Assembly (NCBI GenBank): GCA_026988115.1
Contig: JALSLV010000047.1
Coordinates: 48,341 to 112,340 of the forward strand
DNA: 64,000 nucleotides
Source of the DNA: Lysobacterales bacterium
GTDB lineage: Bacteria; Pseudomonadota; Gammaproteobacteria; Xanthomonadales; Marinicellaceae
Direction of reading: 5' to 3'
In this document: in pieces, positions 52,388 to 62,257 of the stretch
Layout of the letters: each line of letters starts with the position of its first letter
Numbering within the stretch: the stretch's first letter is position 1
The notes under the pieces: generated by a model
Database searches by the model: none
What the model was told of the DNA's origin: nothing
Seen by the model: only the letters and a program-made list of their open reading frames with translations
Translations under genes and position numbers: made by a program

Positions 52388-54685
52388 ATGAGTTTAAGAG
52401 AAGACATTAAAAAAGCAGCCTTGGAATACCACCATGATTTTCCGCCAGGGAAAATCAAAATTGTGGCAACCAAGGCACTAACCACGGCCAAAGATTTGGC
52501 ATTAGCCTATTCACCAGGGGTGGCAGCACCTTGTGAAGAAATTCAAAAAGACCCATCAACAGCTTCATTGTATACCGCTCGTGGAAATATGGTGGCGGTC
52601 ATCACCAATGGCACAGCGGTCTTAGGGCTCGGTGATATTGGACCATTGGCAGCCAAACCAGTGATGGAAGGCAAAGCGGTCTTGTTTAAAAAATTTGCAG
52701 GGGTTGATGTTTTTGATATTGAAATAGATGAAAAAGATCCCGACAAACTTATTGATATAATCGCGTCGTTAGAACCAACATTTGGTGGAATAAACTTAGA
52801 GGACATAAAATCGCCCGAATGTTTTTATGTTGAAGAAAAGCTAAAAAACCGCTTAAAGATACCAGTTTTTCACGACGATCAACACGGCACTGCGATTATT
52901 ACCGGTGCAGCCGTTATTAATGCCTTAAAAATAATTGAAAAAGACATTACCACAGTTAAACTTGTCACCTCTGGTGCTGGAGCGGCAGGGATGGCGTGTT
53001 TAGACTTGTTGGTTGATTTGGGTGTTAAAAAAGAAAACATCATTGTTTCAGACTCCAAAGGGGTCTTGTATGAAGAACGCCAAGATATTGCCAGCGGTCC
53101 TTCGCAGCGTAGACGCTCGTATGCTAAAGGTGTTAAACAACAAACTCTCAGTGAGGCATTAGTGGGTGCAGATATTTTTCTTGGAGTTTCCGCTGGAGGA
53201 ATTTTAAAACCAGAAATGATTCTGCCGATGGCAAAAGACCCAATTATTTTGGCTTTAGCTAACCCCGTTCCTGAAATCATGCCAGATATAGCACTCAAAG
53301 CGCGTCCTGATGCCATCTTGGCTACGGGTCGATCGGATTTCCCAAACCAAGTTAATAATGTTTTGTGTTTTCCTTATATTTTTAGAGGCACTCTTGATGT
53401 CCGTGCTCCAGTAATAAACGATGCAATGAAAAAAGCCTGTGTTTATGCTTTAGCAGAATTAGCACAAAAAGAATCTTCTGATGTAGGAGCCCAAGCGTTT
53501 GAAGGCGAAACCAAAGGATTCGGACGTGAATATCTTATTCCACAACCCTTCGACCCACGCATATTATTGTATGTTGCACCTGCGGTTGCCCAAGCGGCAA
53601 TGGATTCTGGCGTTGCCACACGTCCGATAGAAAACATGCAAGAATACAAAGATATTTTGAGTTATTTCGTATTCAAGAGTGGTTTGATGATGAAACCTAT
53701 TTTTGATAAAGCCAAGAGTAATCCCAAAACGGTGGTTTTTGCAGAGGGTGAGGATGAACGAGTTCTAAGAGCTGTGCGTACCATAATTGATGATAAGTTA
53801 GCGACACCAATTTTAATCGGTAGACCTCGAGTGGTTAAAGCCAGAATTGAAAAAATTGGCATTGATTTAAAAATTGGTCGAGATTTTGAGCTGGTTAATC
53901 CGCAAAAAGACTCGCGTTTTAAAGAATATTGGATGTTGTACCATGAAATTATGCAACGCAAAGGCGTCACACCAGAAATTGCTAAAGCGGTTGTACGTAC
54001 ACGCTCCTCCTTGATTGCTGCACTTATGGTTAAACGCGGTGAAGCCGATGCCATGTTGGCAGGATTGACTGGAAGATTTACAACGGTTTTGAATTATGTT
54101 CAAGAAGTCTTAGGTTGTCAAAAAGGGGTTCATAGTGCAGCCACTTTGAGTGGTATAGCTACCGAATACGGTAACTTTTTCTTTTGTGATACTTACGTTA
54201 ACCCGAATCCAACAGCAGAGCAAATTGCTGATTCTGCCATACTAGCAGCAGAAAAACTAAGGGATTTTGGCAAGATTCCTCGCATAGCCTTATTGTCGTA
54301 TTCCAGTTTTGGTTCTCGTGAAGGCGAGTCCCCTGATAAAATGCGAGAGGCGTTGCGTATTTTACAAGAAAAAGCACCAGAATTAGAAGTCGAAGGAGAG
54401 ATGGAAGCCGATATTGCATTGTTGCCTGAACTTCGAGAAGAAATGTTCCCCAATTCACGACTCAAGGGTCGGGCAAATTTATTTATGATGCCAAACCTTG
54501 ACTCTGCCAATATGGCAATAAATTTAATCAGAAATTTCACCAAAGGCGTGACCGTTGGTCCAATTTTATTAGGGTCTAAACAAGCCGCCCATGTATTAAT
54601 TCCTACTGCATCAGTGCGTCGTATTCTTAATATGACGGCGATGGCAGTTGTTGATGCTCAAAAAAAATCTGAGCAAGAGAGATAA
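52388..54685 (+). CDS. maeB: NADP-dependent malic enzyme with C-terminal phosphotransacetylase-like domain
   Basis: Decarboxylates malate to pyruvate. The 765-residue MaeB form has the malic domain (about 1-430: '[13 protein letters not shown]', '[11 protein letters not shown]', '[15 protein letters not shown]') and a PTA-like domain (about 440-760: '[13 protein letters not shown]', '[17 protein letters not shown]', '[15 protein letters not shown]') thought to be regulatory in this enzyme. The ATG at 52388 follows an AAAGGGG ribosome site; an in-frame ATG at 52358 does not. It is the first gene of maeB-aceE-aceF-lpd, so malate carbon is channelled through pyruvate to acetyl-CoA by one transcript. 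Confidence 0.95.
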   Translation: MSLREDIKKAALEYHHDFPPGKIKIVATKALTTAKDLALAYSPGVAAPCEEIQKDPSTASLYTARGNMVAVITNGTAVLGLGDIGPLAAKPVMEGKAVLFKKFAGVDVFDIEIDEKDPDKLIDIIASLEPTFGGINLEDIKSPECFYVEEKLKNRLKIPVFHDDQHGTAIITGAAVINALKIIEKDITTVKLVTSGAGAAGMACLDLLVDLGVKKENIIVSDSKGVLYEERQDIASGPSQRRRSYAKGVKQQTLSEALVGADIFLGVSAGGILKPEMILPMAKDPIILALANPVPEIMPDIALKARPDAILATGRSDFPNQVNNVLCFPYIFRGTLDVRAPVINDAMKKACVYALAELAQKESSDVGAQAFEGETKGFGREYLIPQPFDPRILLYVAPAVAQAAMDSGVATRPIENMQEYKDILSYFVFKSGLMMKPIFDKAKSNPKTVVFAEGEDERVLRAVRTIIDDKLATPILIGRPRVVKARIEKIGIDLKIGRDFELVNPQKDSRFKEYWMLYHEIMQRKGVTPEIAKAVVRTRSSLIAALMVKRGEADAMLAGLTGRFTTVLNYVQEVLGCQKGVHSAATLSGIATEYGNFFFCDTYVNPNPTAEQIADSAILAAEKLRDFGKIPRIALLSYSSFGSREGESPDKMREALRILQEKAPELEVEGEMEADIALLPELREEMFPNSRLKGRANLFMMPNLDSANMAINLIRNFTKGVTVGPILLGSKQAAHVLIPTASVRRILNMTAMAVVDAQKKSEQER

Positions 54686-54687
54686 TA

Positions 54688-57354
54688 ATGACAGAAAAAA
54701 TAAATAACAGTAAAGTGGATTTAGATTCACAAGAGACACAAGAATGGCTAGATGCTTTAACAGCGGTGATTCAACAAGAGGGTCCGCAGCGAGCCCATTT
54801 TCTTATCGAACAGTTAATCGATTTGAATCGACGTTCGGGTGGTCATTTACCGTATGAAGCCACAACAGCTTATTTGAACACCATCCCAACAGCACAAGAA
54901 AAAAAATCACCGGGCAACTCGGATATTGAGTGGAAAATCCGTGCCATCATTCGTTGGAATGCTATGGCAATGGTGGTGCGAGCCAACCGCCGCCCCGGAG
55001 CTTTGGGCGGTCATATTGCCTCTTTTGCCTCGGCTGCGACCATTTATGATGTCGGTTTTAATCATTTTTTCCGAGGTCCTGACCACCAAAACGGCGGTGA
55101 TTTATTGTACGTGCAAGGGCATTGTGCTCCAGGATTTTATGCCCGTTCTTTTTTAGAAGGACGTATTGACGAAGAACAAATGGATAACTTTAGACGTGAA
55201 GTCGATGGCAATGGTTTAGCCTCTTATCCACATCCGTGGTTAATGCCTGATTATTGGCAATTTGCCACCGTTTCTATGGGGCTTGGCCCAATTCAAGCAA
55301 TTTACCAAGCGCGTTTTATGAAATATTTACAAAACCGCCAATTAATTGCCAAAACCGACAAAAAAGTCTTCGCCTTTTTAGGTGATGGAGAAACCGATGA
55401 GCCCGAATCACTCGGTGCTATTTCCATGGCAGGACGTGAAAAACTCGACAACCTCGTGTTTGTGGTCAATTGCAATTTGCAAAGACTTGATGGACCGGTG
55501 CGTGGTAATGGTAAAATTATTCAAGAGTTAGAGGGTGTGTTCCGTGGAGCTGGCTGGAATGTTATCAAAGTCATTTGGGGTGGTTATTGGGATCCGTTAT
55601 TAGCCAAAGACAGCAAGGGTATTTTGCGAAAACGCATGGAAGAAGCTGTTGACGGCGATTACCAAAATTACAAATCCAAAGACGGTGCTTATGTGCGCGA
55701 ACATTTCTTTGGCAAATACCCCGAACTCAAAGAAATGGTTGCCAACATGACCGATAAAGACATATGGCGACTCAATCGTGGCGGGCATGACCCACACAAA
55801 ATGTACGCAGCTTATGCCCAAGCGGTTGAACACACGGGTCAACCAACCGTTATTTTGGCAAAAACGGTAAAAGGTTACGGCATGGGTGATGCTGGGCAAG
55901 GATTAAACACCACGCACCAACAAAAGAAGATGAAAACTTCAGCCGTGGAACATTTCCGCGACCAATTTAACGTACCAATTTCTGATGAAGATTTGGATGA
56001 TGTGCCCTACTACAAACCAAGTGAAGATTCAGAAGAAATTCAATACCTCAAACAAAGGCGGCAAGAATTAGGCGGCTATTTACCGCAACGAAAAGTCAAC
56101 TATGAGGCATTAGCTATTCCAGAACTTGAAAAGTTTGCCAGTATCATGAAATCATCGGGTGAACGTGAATTTTCCACCACGATGGCATTTGTGCGAATTT
56201 TATCCATTTTGCTGCGCGATAAAAAATTGGCACCACACATCGTACCAATTGTTGCCGATGAAGCCCGAACTTTTGGCATGGAAGGTTTGTTCCGCCAGCT
56301 AGGCATTTATTCACATCAAGGGCAAAAATACACACCTGAAGATGCCGATCAATTAATGTTTTATAAAGAAAGCATCGATGGGCAAGTCTTGCAAGAAGGT
56401 ATTTCTGAGGCTGGAGCCATGAGTTCATGGATAGCCGCAGGGACGGCTTATGCCAATTACGGCGTTGCCATGATTCCGTTCTTTATTTATTATTCCATGT
56501 TTGGTTTTCAACGCATTGGCGATTTGTGTTATGCCGCCGGTGACATGCGCACCAAAGGTTTCTTACTGGGCGGCACATCGGGTCGAACCACTTTAAATGG
56601 CGAAGGTTTGCAACACGAAGACGGGCATTCACACCAAATTTCGGCAACCGTTCCCAATTGCGTATCCTATGACCCAACATTTGCTTATGAAGTGGCAGTT
56701 ATCATCCAAAACGGTTTGCAACGCATGTATGCCGATGCCGAAGATGTGTATTTTTACATCACCTTGTTAAATGAAAACTACCAGCACCCAGAAATGCCGA
56801 AAAATTGCCAAGCCGACATCCTCAAAGGCATGTACGCTCTGAAACAAACAAAAGGAAAGATTAAAGCCCAATTGTTGGGCTCTGGTTCTATCTTACGTGA
56901 AGCCCTAGGGGCTAGTGACATGCTGAAAAAAGATTTCAAAGTCGATTGCGATATTTGGTCGTGTCCAAGTTTCACCGAACTCAAACGTGACGGGCAAAGC
57001 GTGCAAAGATACAATCGCTTAAATCCAACCAAAAAAACCAAACTTTCGCATGTTGAAAAATGCCTAGCAAAAGCCAAAGGACCAATCATCGCCGCCAGTG
57101 ACTACGTGCATGATTTTGTTGAACAAATCCGACCATGGGTAACAGGCGACTATTATACGCTTGGCACCGACGGTTTTGGGCGATCAGACACGCGCGAGCA
57201 ATTGCGTTCATTCTTTGAAGTGGACAAATACCATATCGCCTACACCACCGTTTTAGCCTTAGCCAATAACGGTGATTTGCCCAAAACAGCGGTCAACAAA
57301 GCCCTTAAATTATACAAAATTGATAGCAAACGACCCGATCCAGTAGGAGTTTAA
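54688..57354 (+). CDS. aceE: Pyruvate dehydrogenase E1 component
   Basis: Homodimeric thiamine-diphosphate enzyme that decarboxylates pyruvate and acetylates the lipoyl group of AceF. The 888-residue length is normal. The ThDP/Mg site is visible as 'GDGETDEPES' and 'NCNLQRLDGPV'; also 'GHFASFASAATIYDVGFNHFFRG'-like substrate-channel sequence near residue 105-130 and 'LGGTSGRTTLNGEGLQHEDGHS'. It starts 2 nt after maeB and ends 1 nt before aceF. Confidence 0.97.
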   Translation: MTEKINNSKVDLDSQETQEWLDALTAVIQQEGPQRAHFLIEQLIDLNRRSGGHLPYEATTAYLNTIPTAQEKKSPGNSDIEWKIRAIIRWNAMAMVVRANRRPGALGGHIASFASAATIYDVGFNHFFRGPDHQNGGDLLYVQGHCAPGFYARSFLEGRIDEEQMDNFRREVDGNGLASYPHPWLMPDYWQFATVSMGLGPIQAIYQARFMKYLQNRQLIAKTDKKVFAFLGDGETDEPESLGAISMAGREKLDNLVFVVNCNLQRLDGPVRGNGKIIQELEGVFRGAGWNVIKVIWGGYWDPLLAKDSKGILRKRMEEAVDGDYQNYKSKDGAYVREHFFGKYPELKEMVANMTDKDIWRLNRGGHDPHKMYAAYAQAVEHTGQPTVILAKTVKGYGMGDAGQGLNTTHQQKKMKTSAVEHFRDQFNVPISDEDLDDVPYYKPSEDSEEIQYLKQRRQELGGYLPQRKVNYEALAIPELEKFASIMKSSGEREFSTTMAFVRILSILLRDKKLAPHIVPIVADEARTFGMEGLFRQLGIYSHQGQKYTPEDADQLMFYKESIDGQVLQEGISEAGAMSSWIAAGTAYANYGVAMIPFFIYYSMFGFQRIGDLCYAAGDMRTKGFLLGGTSGRTTLNGEGLQHEDGHSHQISATVPNCVSYDPTFAYEVAVIIQNGLQRMYADAEDVYFYITLLNENYQHPEMPKNCQADILKGMYALKQTKGKIKAQLLGSGSILREALGASDMLKKDFKVDCDIWSCPSFTELKRDGQSVQRYNRLNPTKKTKLSHVEKCLAKAKGPIIAASDYVHDFVEQIRPWVTGDYYTLGTDGFGRSDTREQLRSFFEVDKYHIAYTTVLALANNGDLPKTAVNKALKLYKIDSKRPDPVGV

Positions 57355-57355
57355 G

Positions 57356-58654
57356 ATGACAACAGAAATAATAAAAGTACCCGATATTGGCGATGTAAAC
57401 GGCGTTGAAATCATTGAAGTGTTGGTCGAAGTTGGCGATACAATTGCCAAAGATGACTTAATTGTCACCTTAGAATCCGAAAAAGCCACCATGGAAGTGC
57501 CATCAGAAGTTGCAGGCAAAATCACCAAAGTATTAGTAAGTGTCGGTGATGAAGTGGCAGAAGGGGCTGATTTGGTCGAAATTGAAGCCAGTTCCAGTGA
57601 ACAGCAGACCCAAGACAGAATACAGAAGGAACAAGTGGCAGTTGAAGCATCAGTTGAAACACCGAAAAAAGTGGTCGAAAAACCCATGCCCAAACAGCTC
57701 AAAAAAGCTCCGCCTCCAGTAGTAGACAGCCAAACACTATCAGGCAAAAAAGCCCATGCCTCTCCCGCTATAAGAAAATACGCCAGAGAACTTGGAGCCG
57801 ACATTAATATTATCACAGGTTCGGGTCGAAAAGGTCGCATCACCAAAGCCGATGTCAAAGCCTTTATCAAACAAGCCATGCAAGCAGGCGGAATTGCCAG
57901 CAGCACACCAACTTTTGAAGTCTTACCACCACCAAATGAAGACTTTAGCAAATACGGCACAATCGAAACCGTCGCCTTATCACGTATTCAAAAAATCTCA
58001 GGCAAATACCTGCACCGCAACTGGGTAAGGATTCCGCATGTGACCCAATTTGACGAATCCGACATCACCGATTTGGAAGAATTTCGCCAGTCAATCAAAG
58101 CCGATGCCAAAGCCCAAGGTTTTGGCTTATCGCCTTTGGCATTCATCGTCAAGGCGGTCGCCGTTGCTCTGAAAAAATTCCCAAAATTCAATTCATCATT
58201 GGATGCTGGCGGCGAAAATTTAGTCCTAAAAAAATACTACCATATCGGCATAGCCGTTGATACACCCAATGGTTTAGTCGTCCCCGTTATTCGTGATGCC
58301 AACAGCAAAACCGTAATGGAAATTGCTAAAGAAATGACCGAACTTTCAATAAAAGCCCGTGATGGCAAACTCGCCCCTGCGGATATGAAAGGTGGCTGTT
58401 TTTCGGTGTCATCCTTAGGTGGAATAGGTGGCACAGCATTCACGCCAATTATCAATGCCCCAGAGGTCGCTATATTAGGTGTCAGTCGTTCCAAAATTAA
58501 ACCCGAATACAATAAAAAAGGCGAAATAGAACCCCGTTTGATGTTGCCATTATCGCTATCCTATGACCACCGTGTGATTGATGGAGCCGATGCTGCTCGC
58601 TTTATTGTGTATTTATCCAGCGTTTTATCTGATTTAAAGAAAATGTTATTATGA
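57356..58654 (+). CDS. aceF: Dihydrolipoamide acetyltransferase (pyruvate dehydrogenase E2)
   Basis: Core of the complex, transfers acetyl from lipoamide to CoA. The 432-residue chain has one lipoyl domain (about 1-78, Lys in LESEKATMEV), a linker, the peripheral-subunit-binding domain (about 128-165, 'ASPAIRKYARELGADI', 'GRKGRITKADVK') and the catalytic domain (about 195-432) with 'YDHRVIDGADAARF' (catalytic His). Only one lipoyl domain, against three in E. coli. The upstream gene ends 1 nt before, and it overlaps lpd by 4 nt. Confidence 0.96.
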   Translation: MTTEIIKVPDIGDVNGVEIIEVLVEVGDTIAKDDLIVTLESEKATMEVPSEVAGKITKVLVSVGDEVAEGADLVEIEASSSEQQTQDRIQKEQVAVEASVETPKKVVEKPMPKQLKKAPPPVVDSQTLSGKKAHASPAIRKYARELGADINIITGSGRKGRITKADVKAFIKQAMQAGGIASSTPTFEVLPPPNEDFSKYGTIETVALSRIQKISGKYLHRNWVRIPHVTQFDESDITDLEEFRQSIKADAKAQGFGLSPLAFIVKAVAVALKKFPKFNSSLDAGGENLVLKKYYHIGIAVDTPNGLVVPVIRDANSKTVMEIAKEMTELSIKARDGKLAPADMKGGCFSVSSLGGIGGTAFTPIINAPEVAILGVSRSKIKPEYNKKGEIEPRLMLPLSLSYDHRVIDGADAARFIVYLSSVLSDLKKMLL

Positions 58655-60390
58655 ACAAAATTATTGATATAAAAGTCCCAGATATGGGCGATTTTGACGG
58701 TGTTCCCGTGATTGAAATCTTAGTTGCCGAAGGCGACACGGTTGCCGCAGATGATTCTTTGATAACCCTCGAATCAGAAAAAGCCACCATGGAAATTCCT
58801 TCGCCACACGCGGGTAAAATTACCGAAATTTTAGTAGCTATTGATGAAACAGTACAACAAGGAACGGTCATTGCTAAGATGGAGGTCAGGGATGAGGTGT
58901 CAGGTGATAGGGATCAGGTAAAAGAGCAAAAAGAAGAAGTAATAAAAGAAGTAATTAAACAAGAAGCGAAGCCTATCGCTGTAAAATCATCTCAAACAGA
59001 TGACTACGACACTGAACTTTTGGTGCTTGGTGGCGGGCCAGGCGGTTATACGGCAGCCTTTCGAGCTGCCGATTTAGGCATGCAAGTGACCTTAGTCGAA
59101 CGCTATCCAACATTAGGAGGCGTTTGTTTAAATGTCGGCTGTATTCCATCCAAAGCCTTATTGCATTCCGCCCAAGTCATCCGCGAAGCCGATCACATGC
59201 AACAACATGGACTGGACTTTGGCACACCTAAAATCAACAAGGATAAATTGCTGGCATGGAAAGACTCGATCACCCAAAAACTCACTGGTGGCTTGGCACA
59301 AATGGCAAAACAACGCAAAGTCAATGTCATCAAAGGCACGGGCAAATTTGTCGATGACCACACCATGAGCGTTGATGGCGAAAATATCAGTTTTAAACAA
59401 TGCATTATCGCCGCTGGTTCACAAGTTTTCAAACTGCCCAATATTCCTTGGGATGATAAACGGGTGATGGATTCCACCGATGCCCTAGAAATGACCGACA
59501 TACCCAAAACCATGCTCATCCTTGGTGGTGGCATAATTGGACTGGAAATGGCAACCGTTTATTCCGCTCTTGGCACCGAAATTACCATCGTAGAAATGAT
59601 GCCACAAATTATTCCTGGAGCCGACAAAGACTTGGTTCGCCCATTAATGGCATTATCGAAAAAACGCTACAAATCCATCAAACTCAAAACCAAAGTTACA
59701 AACGTCACTGCAAAAAGGAACGGTTTAGAAGTCGAATTTGATGAAAAAGAAAAAGAAACTTACGACAAAGTCTTAGTTGCGGTTGGACGCGTTCCCAACG
59801 GCAATAAACTCGATGCTGACAAAGCAGGCGTACAAGTCACCGAACGAGGTTTTATCGAAGTCGATAAACAAATGCGAACCAATATCCCACATATCTTCGC
59901 CATCGGCGACATCGTCGGACAACCCATGCTCGCCCACAAAGCCACCCATGAAGCCAAAGTCGCCGCCGAAGTCGCCCACGGTGAAAAAGTCTTCTTCGAT
60001 GCCTTAGTCATCCCATCTGTTGCCTACACAGACCCCGAAGTCGCATGGGTTGGTGAAACCGAAATCACCGCCAAACAAAAAGGCATCAAATACGGCATCG
60101 GCAAATTCCCTTGGGCTGCCAGCGGCAGAGCCTTAGGATTGGATAGAACCGAAGGCTTCACCAAGCTAATATTCGACCAAGACACCGATTTAATCATTGG
60201 AGCAGGTATCACAGGACCGAATGCAGGTGAGTTAATTTCCGAGCTGTCATTGGCCATAGAAATGGGCTGCGAAGCTGCCGATATTGGCCTAACCATTCAT
60301 CCACACCCAACCCTAGCTGAATCCATCGCTATGAGTGCCGAAATGTTTGAAGGGACTATTACGGATTTGTATATCCCGAAAAAGAAGTGA
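58651..60390 (+). CDS. lpdA: Dihydrolipoamide dehydrogenase with N-terminal lipoyl domain (pyruvate dehydrogenase E3)
   Basis: Reoxidises the lipoyl groups of AceF with FAD and NAD+. At 579 residues it is about 100 longer than plain Lpd because of an N-terminal lipoyl domain (about 1-78, Lys in LESEKATMEI). A Lys/Glu-rich linker follows, then the E3 core: FAD motif 'VLGGGPGGYTAAFRAADLG', redox-active CLNVGC, NAD motif 'LGGGIIGLEMATVYSALG', 'IFAIGDI' and the catalytic His-Glu region 'TIHPHPTLAES'. Codons in this gene end in C much more often than in most genes of the window. It overlaps aceF by 4 nt. Confidence 0.96.
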   Translation: MNKIIDIKVPDMGDFDGVPVIEILVAEGDTVAADDSLITLESEKATMEIPSPHAGKITEILVAIDETVQQGTVIAKMEVRDEVSGDRDQVKEQKEEVIKEVIKQEAKPIAVKSSQTDDYDTELLVLGGGPGGYTAAFRAADLGMQVTLVERYPTLGGVCLNVGCIPSKALLHSAQVIREADHMQQHGLDFGTPKINKDKLLAWKDSITQKLTGGLAQMAKQRKVNVIKGTGKFVDDHTMSVDGENISFKQCIIAAGSQVFKLPNIPWDDKRVMDSTDALEMTDIPKTMLILGGGIIGLEMATVYSALGTEITIVEMMPQIIPGADKDLVRPLMALSKKRYKSIKLKTKVTNVTAKRNGLEVEFDEKEKETYDKVLVAVGRVPNGNKLDADKAGVQVTERGFIEVDKQMRTNIPHIFAIGDIVGQPMLAHKATHEAKVAAEVAHGEKVFFDALVIPSVAYTDPEVAWVGETEITAKQKGIKYGIGKFPWAASGRALGLDRTEGFTKLIFDQDTDLIIGAGITGPNAGELISELSLAIEMGCEAADIGLTIHPHPTLAESIAMSAEMFEGTITDLYIPKKK

Positions 60391-60470
60391 TAACAAAAAA
60401 ACAATCATTGCGATTGATTAATGTAGTTTATAAAAAGTGTGTTAAAATATAAATTTTTAATTGATAATTC

Positions 60471-61089
60471 ATGAAAATCTATCTTGATAATTGTATGTTT
60501 AATCGTCCATTCGATGATCAAAGTCATATAAGAACCCAAATCCCGATATAGAAATCACAATGAGAGCACAATCCCTTAATGCACCTAAGAAATCGTCAAA
60601 AAGCTTAATCACCAATCAGGTGGATTTAGTTTTTGTCAATTCCTTATGCACATCAATTGCTTGCACTCTTTATTGCGATTCTATATCGGGATTTGGGTAA
60701 GAATAAGATTAGAAACAGAAGCCAAACTTTATATACAAGATAAGATAAAAGCCAAACAAATCGATTTGGTGTGGTCATCTATTTTAGAGTTTGAAAACTT
60801 TCATAACCCGCATGAAGAAAGGAAAAGTACAATTTTTAAATGGAAAAAATTAGCTTTAATAGACATAGAAGAATCTCTGGAATTATTAAATCATGCAAAA
60901 AGTTGCATGAAATTTGGGATAAAATCGAAAGATGCTTTGCATATAGCATCTGCAATTGTTGCAAAAGCAGAGTATTTCCTGACCACAGATGATAAATTGT
61001 TGTCAGCGGTGAATAAGTATAAAATAATGAAAGCAAGTAACCCAATTAATTTTATAAAGGTTTTAGAACATGACAACACAAATAACTGA
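60471..61089 (+). pseudogene. PIN-domain toxin gene split by a MITE
   Basis: Codons 1-21 (60471-60533) encode MKIYLDNCMFNRPFDDQSHI plus Arg, with the first catalytic Asp (D6). The frame continues at 60703 (IRLETEAKLYI) to the stop at 61087-61089 with 'LVWSSILEFEN' and 'SKDALHIASAI'. Removing the 165-bp insert and one AAGA repeat restores one frame of 149 residues, the usual size of this PIN ribonuclease family (VapC-like toxins). With the insert, the N-terminal part stops at an in-frame TAG inside the element. A residual frame from 60646 starts inside the MITE and lacks D6. The gene is therefore inactivated unless a translation start in the MITE yields a partial product. Confidence 0.85.
60534..60698. 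mobile_element. 165-bp MITE with 20-bp perfect terminal inverted repeats
   Basis: The two ends carry ACCCAAATCCCGATATAGAA as perfect inverted repeats, and similarity continues imperfectly for some 15 bp more. It is flanked by AAGA (60530-60533 and 60699-60702), consistent with a 4-bp target-site duplication. The uninterrupted PIN sequence supports the exact boundaries. It encodes no transposase, so a full-length relative must have moved it. Its IS family is not clear to me. Confidence 0.88.
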
Positions 61090-61297
61090 TAATGAAATAA
61101 AACTTCAAGGCTTAAATGCTTTGGTAGAGTCATTGGGCGAAGTACAAGCAGAGCGCTTTATCAGTCTAATGCTTAGGCAGCCTTTTGACTATACTCAATG
61201 GCAAAAAAAACTTTGGATTGATAAAAGCATAGAAGAAATAAGCACAATGGCGATGAAACATAGAGGTAAAAGCGGAATAAGGGTACTGACCTCATAA
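61070..61297 (+). CDS. Probable antitoxin partner of the PIN protein
   Basis: A 75-residue acidic/basic protein, 'EIKLQGLNALVESLGEVQAERFISLMLRQPFDYTQWQKKLW...SIEEISTMAM'. Proteins with this pattern are found next to PIN-domain genes of the YLDNC...NRPFDDQ type. It overlaps the end of the PIN gene by 20 nt and so was coupled to it. The gene itself looks intact although its toxin is split. The C-terminal residues (KSGIRVLTS) may come from flanking repeat DNA. Confidence 0.6.
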   Translation: MTTQITDNEIKLQGLNALVESLGEVQAERFISLMLRQPFDYTQWQKKLWIDKSIEEISTMAMKHRGKSGIRVLTS

Positions 61298-61489
61298 AAT
61301 TTGACCCCATAAAATTCTCATAAAATTAAATCAAATGACGATATTTTGAAAGTTAACGGGACAGTAGTGTATCAATATATATCAACACACTTATTTTAAG
61401 TTCAAATCTTCATTTATGAAAAAAAGTTTTGTTCTAGAATAGGAAGTAATTTATAATCTTAAGTGTTAATTGCATAAGTGAGAATATAA

Positions 61490-62257
61490 ATGGGGACTAG
61501 AATAAAAATATCCGCAGTAGTGACATGCTTTAATAACGAAGAAACTATTGAAAAGTGTATAGATAGTTTATTGTTTGCAGATGAAATTATTGTGCTTGAT
61601 TCATTTAGTAAAGACAATACATTAAGCATATTGGAATCAAAAGATTGTATTATTCACCAACAAAAATTCAAAGGTTATTCACAACAAAAACAAGATGTTA
61701 TAAATTTAGCATCTAATGATTGGGTTATTTTATTAGACTCCGATGAGTTTTTAACAGAAAAAGGACAAAATGAAATATTGTCATTATTACAAAAACAGCC
61801 AATTTCTGTTGCTTACAAGCTCCCAAGACGCGAATGGGTGTTTTGGAAATGGTCAAATAAATTTGTAAAAATGAGTAAATTCACGCGTTTATTTAACCGC
61901 CAAGAAGCGAGAGTGTCAGAAGCATTAGTGCATGAAAGTATAGTCACAAAAAAAAGTATTGGGTCATTAAATAACGCTGTAATCCATCATGTCAGTGATA
62001 CATTTATAACTGTAAAAGTTGAAAAAATGAACTTGTATTCACAATTAATTGCAAAACAAAGATTCTCACGAGGGCGAAAAGTAGGTGTTTTAAGAGTTAT
62101 AATATATCCCTTTTGGTACTTTTTTAGGCAGTTTATTATAAAAAGACAGTTCTTAAATGGTATGGCTGGTTTTATTGATGCAAGCATCAGTAGCAAGTAT
62201 GCTTTCTTAAAGTATGCCAAATTGTATGAAATACAAAAGAGAAATTCCTCAAAGTGA
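61490..62257 (+). CDS. Glycosyltransferase family 2, LPS-core type (WaaE/KdtX-like)
   Basis: A 255-residue GT-A enzyme with 'ISAVVTCFNNEETIEKCIDSLLFADEIIVLDSFSKD' at the start, the metal-binding 'LLDSDEF' motif and the family middle part 'YKLPRREWVFWKWSNKFVKMSKFTRLFNR', followed by a basic amphipathic C-terminus (FFRQFIIKRQFLNGMAGFIDA) for membrane contact. These enzymes add a sugar to the LPS inner core. It stands alone; no waa operon is beside it, but the IS remnants downstream suggest the locus has been rearranged. Confidence 0.85.
   Translation: MGTRIKISAVVTCFNNEETIEKCIDSLLFADEIIVLDSFSKDNTLSILESKDCIIHQQKFKGYSQQKQDVINLASNDWVILLDSDEFLTEKGQNEILSLLQKQPISVAYKLPRREWVFWKWSNKFVKMSKFTRLFNRQEARVSEALVHESIVTKKSIGSLNNAVIHHVSDTFITVKVEKMNLYSQLIAKQRFSRGRKVGVLRVIIYPFWYFFRQFIIKRQFLNGMAGFIDASISSKYAFLKYAKLYEIQKRNSSK

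Noticed and set aside
57310..57960. 216-codon open frame on the minus strand opposite aceF
   Set aside because: It mirrors the lipoyl domain and linker of aceF, is low-complexity and has no start signal or family likeness.
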